From contig NZ_JAEPBG010000005.1 of NCBI RefSeq assembly GCF_016632335.1, positions 248,001 to 312,000 on the forward strand: a stretch of DNA of 64,000 nt. Reading direction: 5' to 3'. Source of the stretch: Noviherbaspirillum pedocola (GTDB lineage Bacteria > Pseudomonadota > Gammaproteobacteria > Burkholderiales > Burkholderiaceae_D). Below, in pieces: positions 54,301 through 61,290 of this stretch; positions within the stretch are counted from its first letter, which is position 1; each line of letters opens with the position of its first letter. The notes beneath the pieces are model-generated. The model ran no database searches. It saw only the letters and a list, made by a program, of their open reading frames with translations, and was not told the DNA's origin. A program made the translations under genes and the position numbers.

Positions 54301-56080
54301 TCGTTCCCTGCGAGTTCACCGCCACATACTGGAACGAATAAGTGCCCGCGGCGCCGGCCTGAGCGCTGAAGCTGCCGTCCGGGTTCAGGTTCACCACGAG
54401 GCCGCCCTGCTGGTTCGCATTCGGCACGAGCTGCGCGGTGAGCCGGTAGCCGCTGGGATCGGTGTCGTTGCCGAGCACCCCGCTGCCGCCGACCTTCAGT
54501 CCGGCACTGAAAGCCGCATTGCTGGCGTAGCTGTCCGGGTTGGCGACCGGTGCGGCGCCGACCTTGCCGGCATCCACGGTCAGCGTGACGGTGGCTGACA
54601 GCTCCGGCTTGCCGTTGCCGTAATAGGTAAAGCTGTCGCTTTGCACCGACGTCCCCTGCCCGTTGGGCGTGTAGACGAAGGTGCCATCCGCATTCAGCGT
54701 CACCGTACCCTTGGTTGGAGCGGTCTTGATCTGAGGATTGGCGATCGCGACATCGTTGGCCAGCACGTTTGCGCCGAAGGTCGAGCTGCCCGGCGGCACC
54801 GCATAGCTGTCGTCGACCGCCTTGGGCAAGGCTGCCGCCGGCAGCGCGCCGCCGGCGATCTGTATGTAGCCCTGCATGCCACCGTCGGCGATGTTGTCGT
54901 TGGACAGGCTCAGCTGGCGGTCAAAGACAGCGAGCATGCCCGGCGCAAAGCCACCGGATGCCAGCTTAGGCTTGACCAGCACGTCATGCGTCTTGCCCGC
55001 GGTAAGCAGCACTTCGCTCTGCACCTTCGGATTGCCAGGTGCAAGGTTGCCGTCCTCGGCGACGACATATAGGTTCTGGCCGAGCACCGCGGGGGTGTGG
55101 CTGCGCAGGCCAGCGTTGGCGAAGCGCAGGAGCACGTTGCCGCTCATCGAGGCTGGGGCGATCGGCGGCGCGACGATGCCTGGCGCGGTCCGGTCATAGG
55201 CTTGGCCATTGAGAAGAAAATACTTCGGGTTGTAGTTCACCGCCGATGGATAGCAGGGCGAGCTCGCGCCGCAGGCCGGGCTGTTGGCCGGCAGATCCTC
55301 GCGCGCCTTGGCCTGGGCAGCCACGTCCACCGCGCTGTTCTGCGCGGGGTCGATCTCCGAGAGCAGCAGCACCGCGCTGGCGTCATGCGCGACGCTGCCG
55401 TTCGCACCTCGTCCAGCATACGGGGCGGGATAGGCCTGTCCGGGCGTAAGCGTGGTGCCTTGCAACACTGGATCCTGGGTTACGACCAGCACACCGTACA
55501 AGCCCATCGGCGCCTGCAGCGACGGATGCGAACCGGTCTCGTACAGGTAGGTGCCAGGCTTCAGGTTGGTCCAGGTATAGGTCATGCTCCCGCCTGGCTG
55601 CGCTTCCTTTGTGAAGGCGCGCGCACGGTCGGGCTGCTTTGGTGGCGTGAAGGTGGCATCACTGCTCGCCGGCGCCGGAGCTGGCCACGTCAGTCCACTA
55701 GGCTGATGGACCGGACTCGGCTGCATCGTCGGTTGGCCAACCGAGCCGCCGACCTGGCCAAGGATCACGATCGACGTCGGCGTCGGCAAGCCGTTGCTGA
55801 GCGTGATGCTCAGGTTGTCTCCCGGCGCAGCGACGATAGTCGGCCCCGGTGCCCAGGTATTGCCGCAGCCGCCGCTGGCCGGCGTGGTGCAGTAACCCCA
55901 CATCGGCACTGCCTGCTGGCCGTTCGGCGGCGTAAAACTCATCCCGCGTGCCGCGGTCAAATTGATGCTCACGTCCTTGGCGAGCGCTGGCAAAGCCGCC
56001 GTCAACGCTGCACCGCAAGCCAGCATGCTCAGGTTGATACGCAGCCTGCCTTTGGACTTCCATGCGCCTGTTCTTTTCAT
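48395..56080 (-). CDS. giant (2561-residue) secreted protein with degenerate cupredoxin domains and beta-helix, MofA-like
   Basis: Signal peptide (1-34, ends ALPALAK), then two cupredoxin-like domains (about 35-410). Their copper motifs are degenerate: KPGTYLYETGSHPSLQAPMG where multicopper oxidases have YHSH, and ANAGLRSHTPAVLGQNLY where they have HPFHFHG. Next come cadherin/VCBS-like repeats (about 420-610; PKAVDDSYAV, ANPDSYASNAAF), SdrD-B/SD repeats with calcium-type loops (FIDSNGNGVQDDGEPG near 1085; others), an IPT-like segment (near 1660), a right-handed beta-helix (about 1730-2230; QTIQAAIDRANPGD, then many GGGV/NN repeats) and a C-terminal jelly-roll-like domain (2370-2561). A second gene of the operon codes the copper ligands lost here. 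Closest parallel by architecture and context is MofA-type proteins. Likely the exported substrate of the nearby secretion system. Confidence 0.8.
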   Translation of the reverse strand: MKRTGAWKSKGRLRINLSMLACGAALTAALPALAKDVSINLTAARGMSFTPPNGQQAVPMWGYCTTPASGGCGNTWAPGPTIVAAPGDNLSITLSNGLPTPTSIVILGQVGGSVGQPTMQPSPVHQPSGLTWPAPAPASSDATFTPPKQPDRARAFTKEAQPGGSMTYTWTNLKPGTYLYETGSHPSLQAPMGLYGVLVVTQDPVLQGTTLTPGQAYPAPYAGRGANGSVAHDASAVLLLSEIDPAQNSAVDVAAQAKAREDLPANSPACGASSPCYPSAVNYNPKYFLLNGQAYDRTAPGIVAPPIAPASMSGNVLLRFANAGLRSHTPAVLGQNLYVVAEDGNLAPGNPKVQSEVLLTAGKTHDVLVKPKLASGGFAPGMLAVFDRQLSLSNDNIADGGMQGYIQIAGGALPAAALPKAVDDSYAVPPGSSTFGANVLANDVAIANPQIKTAPTKGTVTLNADGTFVYTPNGQGTSVQSDSFTYYGNGKPELSATVTLTVDAGKVGAAPVANPDSYASNAAFSAGLKVGGSGVLGNDTDPSGYRLTAQLVPNANQQGGLVVNLNPDGSFSAQAGAAGTYSFQYVAVNSQGTKSAPATVTLSFGQASGVKIALADASTKASVGGDTPDYRWVIEEDRTFHNSTQLTPNGADGIPNALATNFHASHMPVVATGCTGPISCGDSQTVKGAAVAPRPRTTPDSAALDPNKYYYLSVLPADAMTVDSGTPNSGHTMGGVPITPADIAAKGTLQVLLPPTPMKPAQLSIFVFEDNNPTNGAIDTAEINAGLGGFAVTINDTAGRIGDVAGQTVYDVYNMPLTNALFELDPTNCPRGPGAQNGPAGAENRVGVIYTCPEYDEVKDPQHRNRLPLAGHALVQNINPSRYDVLVAPGADRAQKGETWLQVSTLEGTRANDAFAKSGEPGYFQEFGPPGFHAFVGFVNPDRVNKLIDPSTRARDGGLCSAQGSCQSSVIGRVTNLHMSRPWQTELFDSNSNDVLSASTCYVGLNSQGGTGANIAIQACQPDGSFKFTGIPEGDYELVVWDEWLDQIIQYNAVHVAGPLTDMKNVPVMSWFTNIEQNAFIDSNGNGVQDDGEPGIAQIPMRVRYRDGSIGYTSPTDTSGSGAINELFPLFNWYVAESDTTRYKATKVNIVVDGGGPVDSTGPYKGILSSTYPAAPGQTPRSTIETFDGSVISMGIQGFISQTNIINWGKRQYLPGENGGITGMVLYAATRGLDDPRMHAQLNWEPGIPRVKVRLYRKTVAPDGSEGLVFVKETTSSSWDDKLPTDCPGQRPDDPFLAYTLGVANIGKCYDSMHNFNQTRPAVYDGRYTFDDIPAGRYVVEVIAPEGYEIVKEEDKNVLLGDAFEAPVAQQFAGVGNIFILPDQATVNAAARQEPGIAFPPCVGEPHLVPDFMSLYPDSGQVAPFAGTTRPLCNRKEIVLNDQMQATADFQLFTPTPIAAHYTGMILDDAASEFNAAAPDFGEKFAVPFVPIAMRDFNGNELGRVYADQWGMYNGLIASTWQANIPNPSGYAPNMVTNCMNDPGPIKDPATGKMVTDPNFNPMYSNFCYTNPFMPGSTTYLDTPVLPVAAFAAGYYPADCSYEDTTPAIRRVDDAAGNFGPYLPSTGGSLVITARGDVAVPNPAYAGPAETAAPYNQKTITRHYGFGSVAGKVMLGNVELEVTSWADDRIVATVKSGTPSGQLAITAANGKSTVDAVTVTVDDSQKNNRLIRVQASAGQTIQAAIDRANPGDLILVDEGSYGELVIMYKPVRLQGVGAASVVINAAKYPNQKLAAWRTRINDLFGIDAAGNQTRPAQVDPLPGQEITGGVVLLEPTVMSTEEGAGITVLAKNYPANHCRALNGDPSATTWQSNFLCGTSRIDGLSVTGGDSGGGVYVNGWAHNLEFSNNRVYGNAGTWTGGVRIGQPNLEALTDLPVPYGFNRNVRVHNNAITTNGTVESQLAASGGGGGLSLNSGTDNYAVTSNFICGNMSMADGGGVAHLGYSGGNNTISKNKIVFNQSLNQGSTNSGGGLAVEGEAPVPTGTTRGPGNLVVDANLIQGNHAASGHGGGVYLRDVANAGGRVSERNSVGVTNNMIVNNVAGWSGGGISLQNSAATTIINNTVARNDSTATVGAVFGNNPTTSTPQPAGISADRDSRTVLLRNNIVWENRAFFFSPVANSTGFQLNPVVSGCGGNSVNANYWDFGILGQPQASPALRLNPTSSLMTSVTDYTDNGNVSGDPLFASTYCNAARFISPAPPITPAPTVPFSMQAAGSLDEGGNWVDVRYGPLSLNDPAKPGQPNTVKPLLGDYHIAANSAALGKGAVQGAPAADYDGDARGAQIDIGADEYVSAPPQPVPLPALAALDNFNRRNATNLGSSWSQANLLGIASIQVNGNLATVPALTLPGYALWNVPATGYGANQGAAFRFVNAPIVGSALVLKASGGVTLGAPQHMLRVRVASAQAAGAQTSVTLTVETSDNYGVNFTPWSTTSPASFALNDVLSAVAYGDGTVRIYKTSGATATQIGAVQVAWPNATSGGRIGMYLSARQQVDDFAGGNVQ

Positions 56081-56103
56081 GGTGTTGTTCCCTGTTGTCC
56101 CGA

Positions 56104-57540
56104 TTACAGCTTTTCGTCAATCGTGTTTCCGGGCGGGTCGATGATCATCATCATCATCATTCCGCCGGGGAAGACATCATTCGTCGTGATCTCGCGCTCA
56201 TTGTGGGAATGCCACATGTAGGCATAACCGGCGCCTGGATTGATCCTTGTCTGGCCCGGCGGCAGCGGCGTGTTGTTGGCGTTCTGCAGGCCGAGGTAAG
56301 GCGTGCCGCCGTACCACAGGCCATTGGCGACGATGTTGGGGTCGGCCGGCGTTGCCGGTATCGCCTTGTTGTGGTCCGGGCAGTATTCACGGGTGTCCGG
56401 GTCGAAGCCGGGTGACGGCGCATCCTTGCCGTTGCACTTGTGGCCGTTGTTGGCGCCGTAGGCATCCCAGTTCAGACCCTGCCCAGTCCAGGTGAAGATC
56501 GCATCGACGCTTTGCCCCGGCACGGTCGGTATCGTGAACAGCAGCGGCCCGGCCAGGCGCGGCGGATTCGCAGTGTCGCCCATCGCTGTGATCAGGTTGC
56601 CGTCGCGCGCCAGCACCCGTGCATGGTTGCCATGGAAGTGGAACGGATGCTGGGTGCGCCCCTGGCCTATCACCCGCATCAGCAGCAGCTCGCCCGGGTG
56701 CATGTGCGGATTGGCGTTGTACGGTTGGTTCGGATAGTTCGGCGCGTACGACGTATCCATCAGGTCCGGCATCGAGCGCCCGTTGATCAGAAAATAGTTA
56801 GGCTGATACGGCTCGGTTTTCACTGAGACGGGACCGGCGGCGCCGGCCAGCACCGCCGCTTCCGCGGCCTCGTGGATGCGCGAATCCATTTCGGCGAACT
56901 GGAACAGGTATTCCCGGTCGTAGCACGTCGCCGGATGGTCGTAGGCCGAGGCCGCATGCGACAGGCTGCCCTTCTTGCATCCGGGCTGGGCCGTGGCTGG
57001 CAGCACGATCAGTGCGCCGTACATGCCCATCTCGATCTGCAGGTCCGGTCGGGTTCCGCTGTAGTAGGCGTAAGTGCCCGGCTTGCCTGCGACGAAGGTA
57101 TAGGTGACCTTGCCGGTGGCCGCGTCATGCGTGGCTTCCTGGGCCAGGATGCCGGGCGCCCCGCCGCTGGCGCTCACGTCCATCCCGGCAAACACCATGG
57201 AGGCATTGCCGGCCGCCGCCGGCAGCCGATTCACCAGGTTCACCGTCACCGTCTGGCCCTCGGTGACGATCATCGTTGGTCCGGGTATCTGCATCAGCGG
57301 GCAGCCGCCGGCGTAGGGCACGGTGGTCGCGGCGCCGTCACAGCCGTAGCCCCACGAGTAGATCGAATTGCCGTCGGGCTGGCTGCTGCGGCCTTCGCTG
57401 GCGACCAGGTTGAACGTAGGGCCGGCGATGCCCGGCACCGCCGCATGCGGCGCCGTCGCCGGCAGGGCCGCGAGTGCCGCGGCAAACAGGGCCCGGCATA
57501 CGGCAGCGGATATCCTTGCTGGAATCATTGATGTCCTCAC
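56104..57540 (-). CDS. multicopper oxidase-like protein B (C-terminal-type copper ligands)
   Basis: Exported protein of 478 residues, signal ending in LPATAPHA. Cupredoxin folds: the first carries MVFAGMDVSASGG and PGTYAYYSGTRPDLQIEMGM, where the L1/L2 His pairs of multicopper oxidases are missing. The second has the L3 motif THPFHFHGNHARV near residue 298 and the L4 motif YMWHSHNEREITTNDVFPGG near 442, with His-Ser-His in place of His-Cys-His, so no type 1 copper. Ends in a Met-rich run GGMMMMMII. Thus it can offer four of the eight trinuclear-cluster histidines. The stop lies 23 bases before the giant gene; ATGA overlap with MCO-A upstream. Confidence 0.85.
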   Translation of the reverse strand: MRTSMIPARISAAVCRALFAAALAALPATAPHAAVPGIAGPTFNLVASEGRSSQPDGNSIYSWGYGCDGAATTVPYAGGCPLMQIPGPTMIVTEGQTVTVNLVNRLPAAAGNASMVFAGMDVSASGGAPGILAQEATHDAATGKVTYTFVAGKPGTYAYYSGTRPDLQIEMGMYGALIVLPATAQPGCKKGSLSHAASAYDHPATCYDREYLFQFAEMDSRIHEAAEAAVLAGAAGPVSVKTEPYQPNYFLINGRSMPDLMDTSYAPNYPNQPYNANPHMHPGELLLMRVIGQGRTQHPFHFHGNHARVLARDGNLITAMGDTANPPRLAGPLLFTIPTVPGQSVDAIFTWTGQGLNWDAYGANNGHKCNGKDAPSPGFDPDTREYCPDHNKAIPATPADPNIVANGLWYGGTPYLGLQNANNTPLPPGQTRINPGAGYAYMWHSHNEREITTNDVFPGGMMMMMIIDPPGNTIDEKL

Positions 57541-58961
57541 AAGACGCGGATCTCAGTCATCATGCCGCCGAAGTTTTCGGCGTCATTCGACAGGTGATCG
57601 AGGTTGGTGCTGTACAGGAAATAGGTGCCGGCCGGGATGTTGCTCACGTCGAGGAGTACATCCATTGATTCGCCGCCGCCCAGCGTGACCGAGTTGGTGT
57701 TGTAGTACAGGTTGTTGCCGGCCATATCGCGCAGCAACCGGGCGTTCTGCGCGATCACGGTCATCGGCACGCCGATGGTGGCCAGCGTGGTGTGCTCGGA
57801 CACGCTCAGGTCGCTGATGCGCAGCAGCGCGCGCGTCTGGCCGGCGGTCTTGTTGATCGTGATCGTCGCGGGCATCGGCTGCGACTGGCGCGATTTGCCG
57901 TCCGACGACTGGGTTTCCATCGGCCCGGCAGCGACGGTATCCGGATAGCTGCGGCCGTTGAGCATGAAGTACTTGTCCTTGAGCCCAGCGAAGCTTTCGG
58001 CATTGAAGGTCATGCCGACGAAATGGAAATCGGGATCGAAACCCATCATCTGGATCGGGTATTCGACGTCGTAGCGGGTGCTGCCGTCGCCGTCGTTGTA
58101 GGCATAGGTGATGCCGGCTGCGGGCTGCTTGGCCGAGGTATCGGCCGCCGGCAGCGGCGTCTGCCCGGTGCACAGGAGGTCGCCGCAGGCGCCGGCCTGG
58201 CTTGCTGCAGCAGTGCTCAAGGAAACCGCCTGGTTCGCCTTCATCAGCGCCTGGTACAGGCTCTGCCCCACCGGCACACGGTTTTGCCGCGGACGCACGT
58301 ACAGCTGTCCGACCATACCCATTTGCAGATGCTCGGGCGGGGTGATGTGGCAGTGCCAGAAATAGGTGCCGGCGTCGGGCGCGTTGTAGTAGTAAGTGAA
58401 GCTGCCGGCGATGTTGATCGCCACCGACGCATCGGGCACGCCGTCGAAGTACGAAGAGGCGTTCGGATAACCGTGGAAGTGGACCGTGTGCTGCTCGAAC
58501 AGGTCCGGACGCATGATCATGCCGACGTTAGAGAGCGTCAGGAAGAATTCATCGTCCTCGTCGATGGCCATCAGCGGCGCCGGGAAATTGCCGTTCAGTA
58601 CGCCGGTGCCCATGATCAGCTGGGGATCCTTGATCGCTGCATTCGGCGCCTTGGCTGCGTCGTATTCGCGGTTGAACGAGACCGCATCCTGCGTGCCCGG
58701 CAGCCCCTTGGCGATCCGATCCAGGCCAGACAGCGGGCCGAAGGCGAACAGGTAGGTCTGGGTGCCGTCGCCCATCGTGGCAAAACCGTCTCCGCCGGAG
58801 ATGTGTTGGCACTTGATTGCACCTGCGGCGCCGCCCTTGGCCGGATGCAGCGGCGTGCTGGTCGGGCATTGCACCGAGAACGATTGCGCCGCCGCAGGCA
58901 GCGCGACAAGCGCCAGCAAAGCCGCTGGTAAGCCGAACTTCAATACGCGACTGATACGCAT
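57537..58961 (-). CDS. multicopper oxidase-like protein A (N-terminal-type copper ligands plus type 1 site)
   Basis: First gene of the seven-gene operon, 474 residues, signal peptide ending in ALPAAAQ. L1 motif QHTVHFHGYPN near residue 158 and L2 motif YFWHCHITPPEHLQMGM near residue 200, combining a trinuclear His-Cys-His with type 1 ligands (Cys, second His, Met). Its C-terminal cupredoxin has SEHTTLATIGVPMTVI where L3 would stand, lacking His-x-His, and no L4 motif. This is the mirror image of protein B. Start at 58961 follows GGAGGGAA; another ATG at 58973 is upstream of that site. Plastocyanin-like topology resembles two-domain multicopper oxidases. Confidence 0.88.
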   Translation of the reverse strand: MRISRVLKFGLPAALLALVALPAAAQSFSVQCPTSTPLHPAKGGAAGAIKCQHISGGDGFATMGDGTQTYLFAFGPLSGLDRIAKGLPGTQDAVSFNREYDAAKAPNAAIKDPQLIMGTGVLNGNFPAPLMAIDEDDEFFLTLSNVGMIMRPDLFEQHTVHFHGYPNASSYFDGVPDASVAINIAGSFTYYYNAPDAGTYFWHCHITPPEHLQMGMVGQLYVRPRQNRVPVGQSLYQALMKANQAVSLSTAAASQAGACGDLLCTGQTPLPAADTSAKQPAAGITYAYNDGDGSTRYDVEYPIQMMGFDPDFHFVGMTFNAESFAGLKDKYFMLNGRSYPDTVAAGPMETQSSDGKSRQSQPMPATITINKTAGQTRALLRISDLSVSEHTTLATIGVPMTVIAQNARLLRDMAGNNLYYNTNSVTLGGGESMDVLLDVSNIPAGTYFLYSTNLDHLSNDAENFGGMMTEIRVL

Positions 58962-59090
58962 TTTTCCCTCCATGCTGCTTGCGGCGCGGTTGATGAATGG
59001 TCAGACCGGTCAGGCGGAGGGTTGCGTGCACGAGTCCATACGCGCCGCCGTAGACGCGCGCTCTCCCTCCGGGTTTACCTTCCCGGCTTG

Positions 59091-59167
59091 TTGTCAAAAA
59101 GTATTTGCTAATTGACAAAGCAGCGCACTGCATGAAGCCCCCCGTTTCAGGGTAGGAACTTCCCTAC
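59091..59167 (-). promoter_or_regulatory. upstream region of the multicopper oxidase operon
   Basis: 130-206 bases ahead of MCO-A. Two palindromes: TTGTCAA (59091-59097) facing TTGACAA (59112-59118), and GTAGGAACTTCCCTAC (59152-59167). Both are good sizes for dimeric regulator sites. No clear sigma-70 boxes were found, so an activator-dependent promoter is possible; the orphan response regulator is one candidate. Confidence 0.4.
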
Positions 59168-59203
59168 TGGTGTTAGCCAGGTGAAAGAAGCGAATGGCAG
59201 GAA

Positions 59204-59806
59204 TCAATCGGTGTCGCCGGCCTCGTAGATGCCGAGCACTTTCGGGACGTAGCTGCGGGTCTCGGGGAAATCCGGGATGCGATAGCCCGCGCGCACGACG
59301 TTCTGCTCGCCGGCGTTGTAGGCGGCGAGCGCAAGCTCCAGGTCGTTGCCGAACTGACCTAGCAGCCACTTGAGATAGCGGGCGCCGCCCTCGACGTTAT
59401 CGCGCGGATCGAACAGGTTCTTCACGCCGAAGCGTTGCGCGGTCGCGGGCATGAGCTGCATCAGCCCGCTGGCGCCCTTGGATGAGACCGCGCCCGCGTT
59501 GTAATTCGATTCGACCCGGATCACCGCGTGCAGCAGCCGCGCATCGACATGCAACTGCTGCGCGATTTCATCGACGATGCGGCGCATCTGCCGCGTTGGT
59601 TTATCTTCGCTGCGAGCGCGGGCTGGACGCGGCGCGGCCGCCGGCCCGGGCGCGGCCACGATGACCGCGCTGCTCGCATCGCTCCTGAAGTTGGATAGAA
59701 CGACCGAGCCGCCCGCGCCGACGCCGCCGTAGATCTGCGCGCGCGCGTCTCCCGCAGCCGACACGGCAAGCATGGTGTAGAAAAGGATCTTGCGGCATGG
59801 GTTCAT
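59204..59806 (-). CDS. lytic transglycosylase (SLT family)
   Basis: Periplasmic peptidoglycan lytic transglycosylase, 200 residues. Signal peptide then a disordered Ala/Pro linker; the SLT core has the catalytic Glu in AVIRVESNYNAGAVSSKGAS, GLMQLMPATAQRFGV, and AYNAGEQNVVRAG. Secretion systems often need such an enzyme to open the cell wall for the secretin; with a secretin gene in the same cluster that is a reasonable role. Shares an upstream motif with the next lipoprotein gene. Confidence 0.92.
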   Translation of the reverse strand: MNPCRKILFYTMLAVSAAGDARAQIYGGVGAGGSVVLSNFRSDASSAVIVAAPGPAAAPRPARARSEDKPTRQMRRIVDEIAQQLHVDARLLHAVIRVESNYNAGAVSSKGASGLMQLMPATAQRFGVKNLFDPRDNVEGGARYLKWLLGQFGNDLELALAAYNAGEQNVVRAGYRIPDFPETRSYVPKVLGIYEAGDTD

Positions 59807-59868
59807 TCGTGGCTCCGCCGCCCTTTATAAACAGGCGAGCACCCTTGCGGCATCAGGCGAATCCCTAC

Positions 59869-59882
59869 TTTGCCGATGGGGA
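59869..59882. promoter_or_regulatory. shared motif copy 1, TTTGCCGATGGGGA
   Basis: Lies 63 bases upstream of the lytic transglycosylase start. A 13-of-14 match occurs at 60446-60459 at a similar distance from the lipoprotein gene. TCCCTAC (59863 onward) sits directly beside it and also occurs inside the palindrome at 59161-59167. Confidence 0.35.
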
Positions 59883-59941
59883 TCTTTCCCCATCCGCGCC
59901 GCCCATACCGATGCGCGCAAGCCTGGCGCAGCCAGGCGCGC

Positions 59942-60364
59942 CTAGTTCACGGCCTGCACCCGACCCGATCCGCTTCCGGGATAGGCCGGCGTCACGCTCG
60001 CGGGCGCCGCAGCGGGCGCCGGGGTGGCTGTCGGATCAGTGCCGCTGGTGTCCCGGGTATCGATGCCACTACCGTTGCTGATTGTCGCGGTGCCGGTTGG
60101 ATCCGGCGTCGCAGTAGTGGTCGTGCCGCTCGAACTTGTGCCCGTGGCGCCGGAAGACCCGGTGGAGGCAGACGGTGCCGTGGAGGTCCCGGAGGAGTTG
60201 GCAGTTGAAGACGCCGCTGGTGCTTGTCCCTGTGCGGTACTGCTTCCCGTCGCAGCTGCGTTCTGGCTAACGGTGCCGTCGCCACCGCCGCCACAGCCGA
60301 AGAGCAGCGCTGACGACAGCGCAGCTGCAGCACAGCTATGCAAATACCCGTACATTTTGTGCAT
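59942..60364 (-). CDS. small Ser/Thr/Ala-rich lipoprotein
   Basis: 140 residues: lipobox ALLFGC after a hydrophobic signal, four Gly after the Cys, then a long low-complexity Ser/Thr/Ala/Gly segment (about residues 35-115) and a short end. Such sequences act as flexible surface tethers. No family. Whether it interacts with the secreted oxidase is unknown. Confidence 0.7.
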   Translation of the reverse strand: MHKMYGYLHSCAAAALSSALLFGCGGGGDGTVSQNAAATGSSTAQGQAPAASSTANSSGTSTAPSASTGSSGATGTSSSGTTTTATPDPTGTATISNGSGIDTRDTSGTDPTATPAPAAAPASVTPAYPGSGSGRVQAVN

Positions 60365-60707
60365 GTCTCATCCTCTTGTCTTTGCGCGCCGTTGATGAAC
60401 CCGCCGTGCCGTGTACTGCTGAAAATCTTTGCCTCATGCGCTGCGTTTGTCGATGGGGAGAGTACCTACGATTGGACGCGTCCTCGACGAAGCTGTGACT
60501 TCGCGCAATCCTTTTTCCGTCTTCTGAAAATCTTTTGACGGAAGCGCAACCGACAGGCCATAAGACAGAATCAGGAAAAATTTGCGCTTAAGTTGACGCG
60601 GAAATTTTTAAGATATGGATCTACTTGCCCGCTTTCAGGAAGGCCCCGCCCTCTTGCCGCCCCCCCCCCGCATCGACGTTCTGAAACCAGCAGAACCCGT
60701 TCTTCCT
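60365..60707. other. non-coding region between lipoprotein and element genes
   Basis: About 340 bases; no gene. Holds the upstream regulatory DNA of the lipoprotein gene, a run of ten C (60661-60670) and a short AT-rich part (60570-60615). Composition changes here toward the AT-richer right end. Confidence 0.4.
60446..60459. promoter_or_regulatory. shared motif copy 2, TTTGTCGATGGGGA
   Basis: Lies 82 bases upstream of the lipoprotein gene; matches 59869-59882 at 13 of 14 positions. TACCTAC follows within ten bases. Probably a binding site of a common regulator. Confidence 0.35.
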
Positions 60708-61287
60708 TTAAGCTTCAGCCACCAGCTTTTCGCCGATTTTCCGGACCGCGTCCCGTGCCGACAGAAAGCTCAACGCGGATACGCTGCCCAACGCGTCCAG
60801 CAGCGCTATATAACGGCGCAATCGCATGTACTTCGGCCGGGCAATGAGATCAAGATCCGAAATGGTCTCCACAACGAGGGTGCTCATAACCTTTGCCATA
60901 CGGAGTTGCGCCCGGCCGCTTGGCCCGCTTCGTTGGCTCGCATAGCCGAGCTCCTGGCATTCGCGGCAGCGGAGGTCAGGAGCCAGATACAAGCTTCTCC
61001 TCGCGCGCGCAACCCGGGCATAGGAGAGCCGGGAATCGTCCTCCCAGCCGCCCATCACGCCATGCCAAGGCCGCGCGGCACGCCCGACCATCATGGACGA
61101 CGGCCACCTCGTCAGGCTGCAGGAAAACGGCCGCAGTGGTTGTCACCTGTCCGATGGACCAAGTGATGCTGCAACCCATGCCACCTTGCTTTGCCACTGG
61201 ATCCCGAACCGCCCGCAGATCGAGTCGCAAGGCAGCGTCGACGGTAAGCGCCTTCTTCAGCTTTCGACCCGAACCGATCCCGCCCAT
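60708..61287 (-). pseudogene. GSGR zinc-ribbon mobile-element protein, frameshifted
   Basis: Small element-borne protein starting MGGIGSGRKLKKALTVDAAL, with a zinc pair LLCPGCAREEK and a second LRCRECQELGYASQR, ending with RPKYMRLRRYIALLD. The family carries both Cys pairs in one chain, often near integrases. Here the frame ends at 60976 after EEKLVSGS and continues in another phase (KLYLAPDLRCREC) from about 60992. Removing one G near 60992 restores it. It starts four bases after the upstream gene stop. Confidence 0.65.
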
Positions 61288-61290
61288 TGC

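Noticed and set aside
55097-56221. 374-codon plus-strand frame across the start of the giant gene
   Set aside because: Shadow; signal peptide and cupredoxin pattern are on the minus strand.
58786-58800. Second attachment-site copy (CCGTCTCCGCC)
   Set aside because: It lies inside the MCO-A reading frame, matches only part of the 14-base core and is better explained by coding sequence.
60661-60670. Run of ten C as a phase-variation tract
   Set aside because: It lies in a non-coding gap and not in or just ahead of a supported gene; a sequencing error is as likely.
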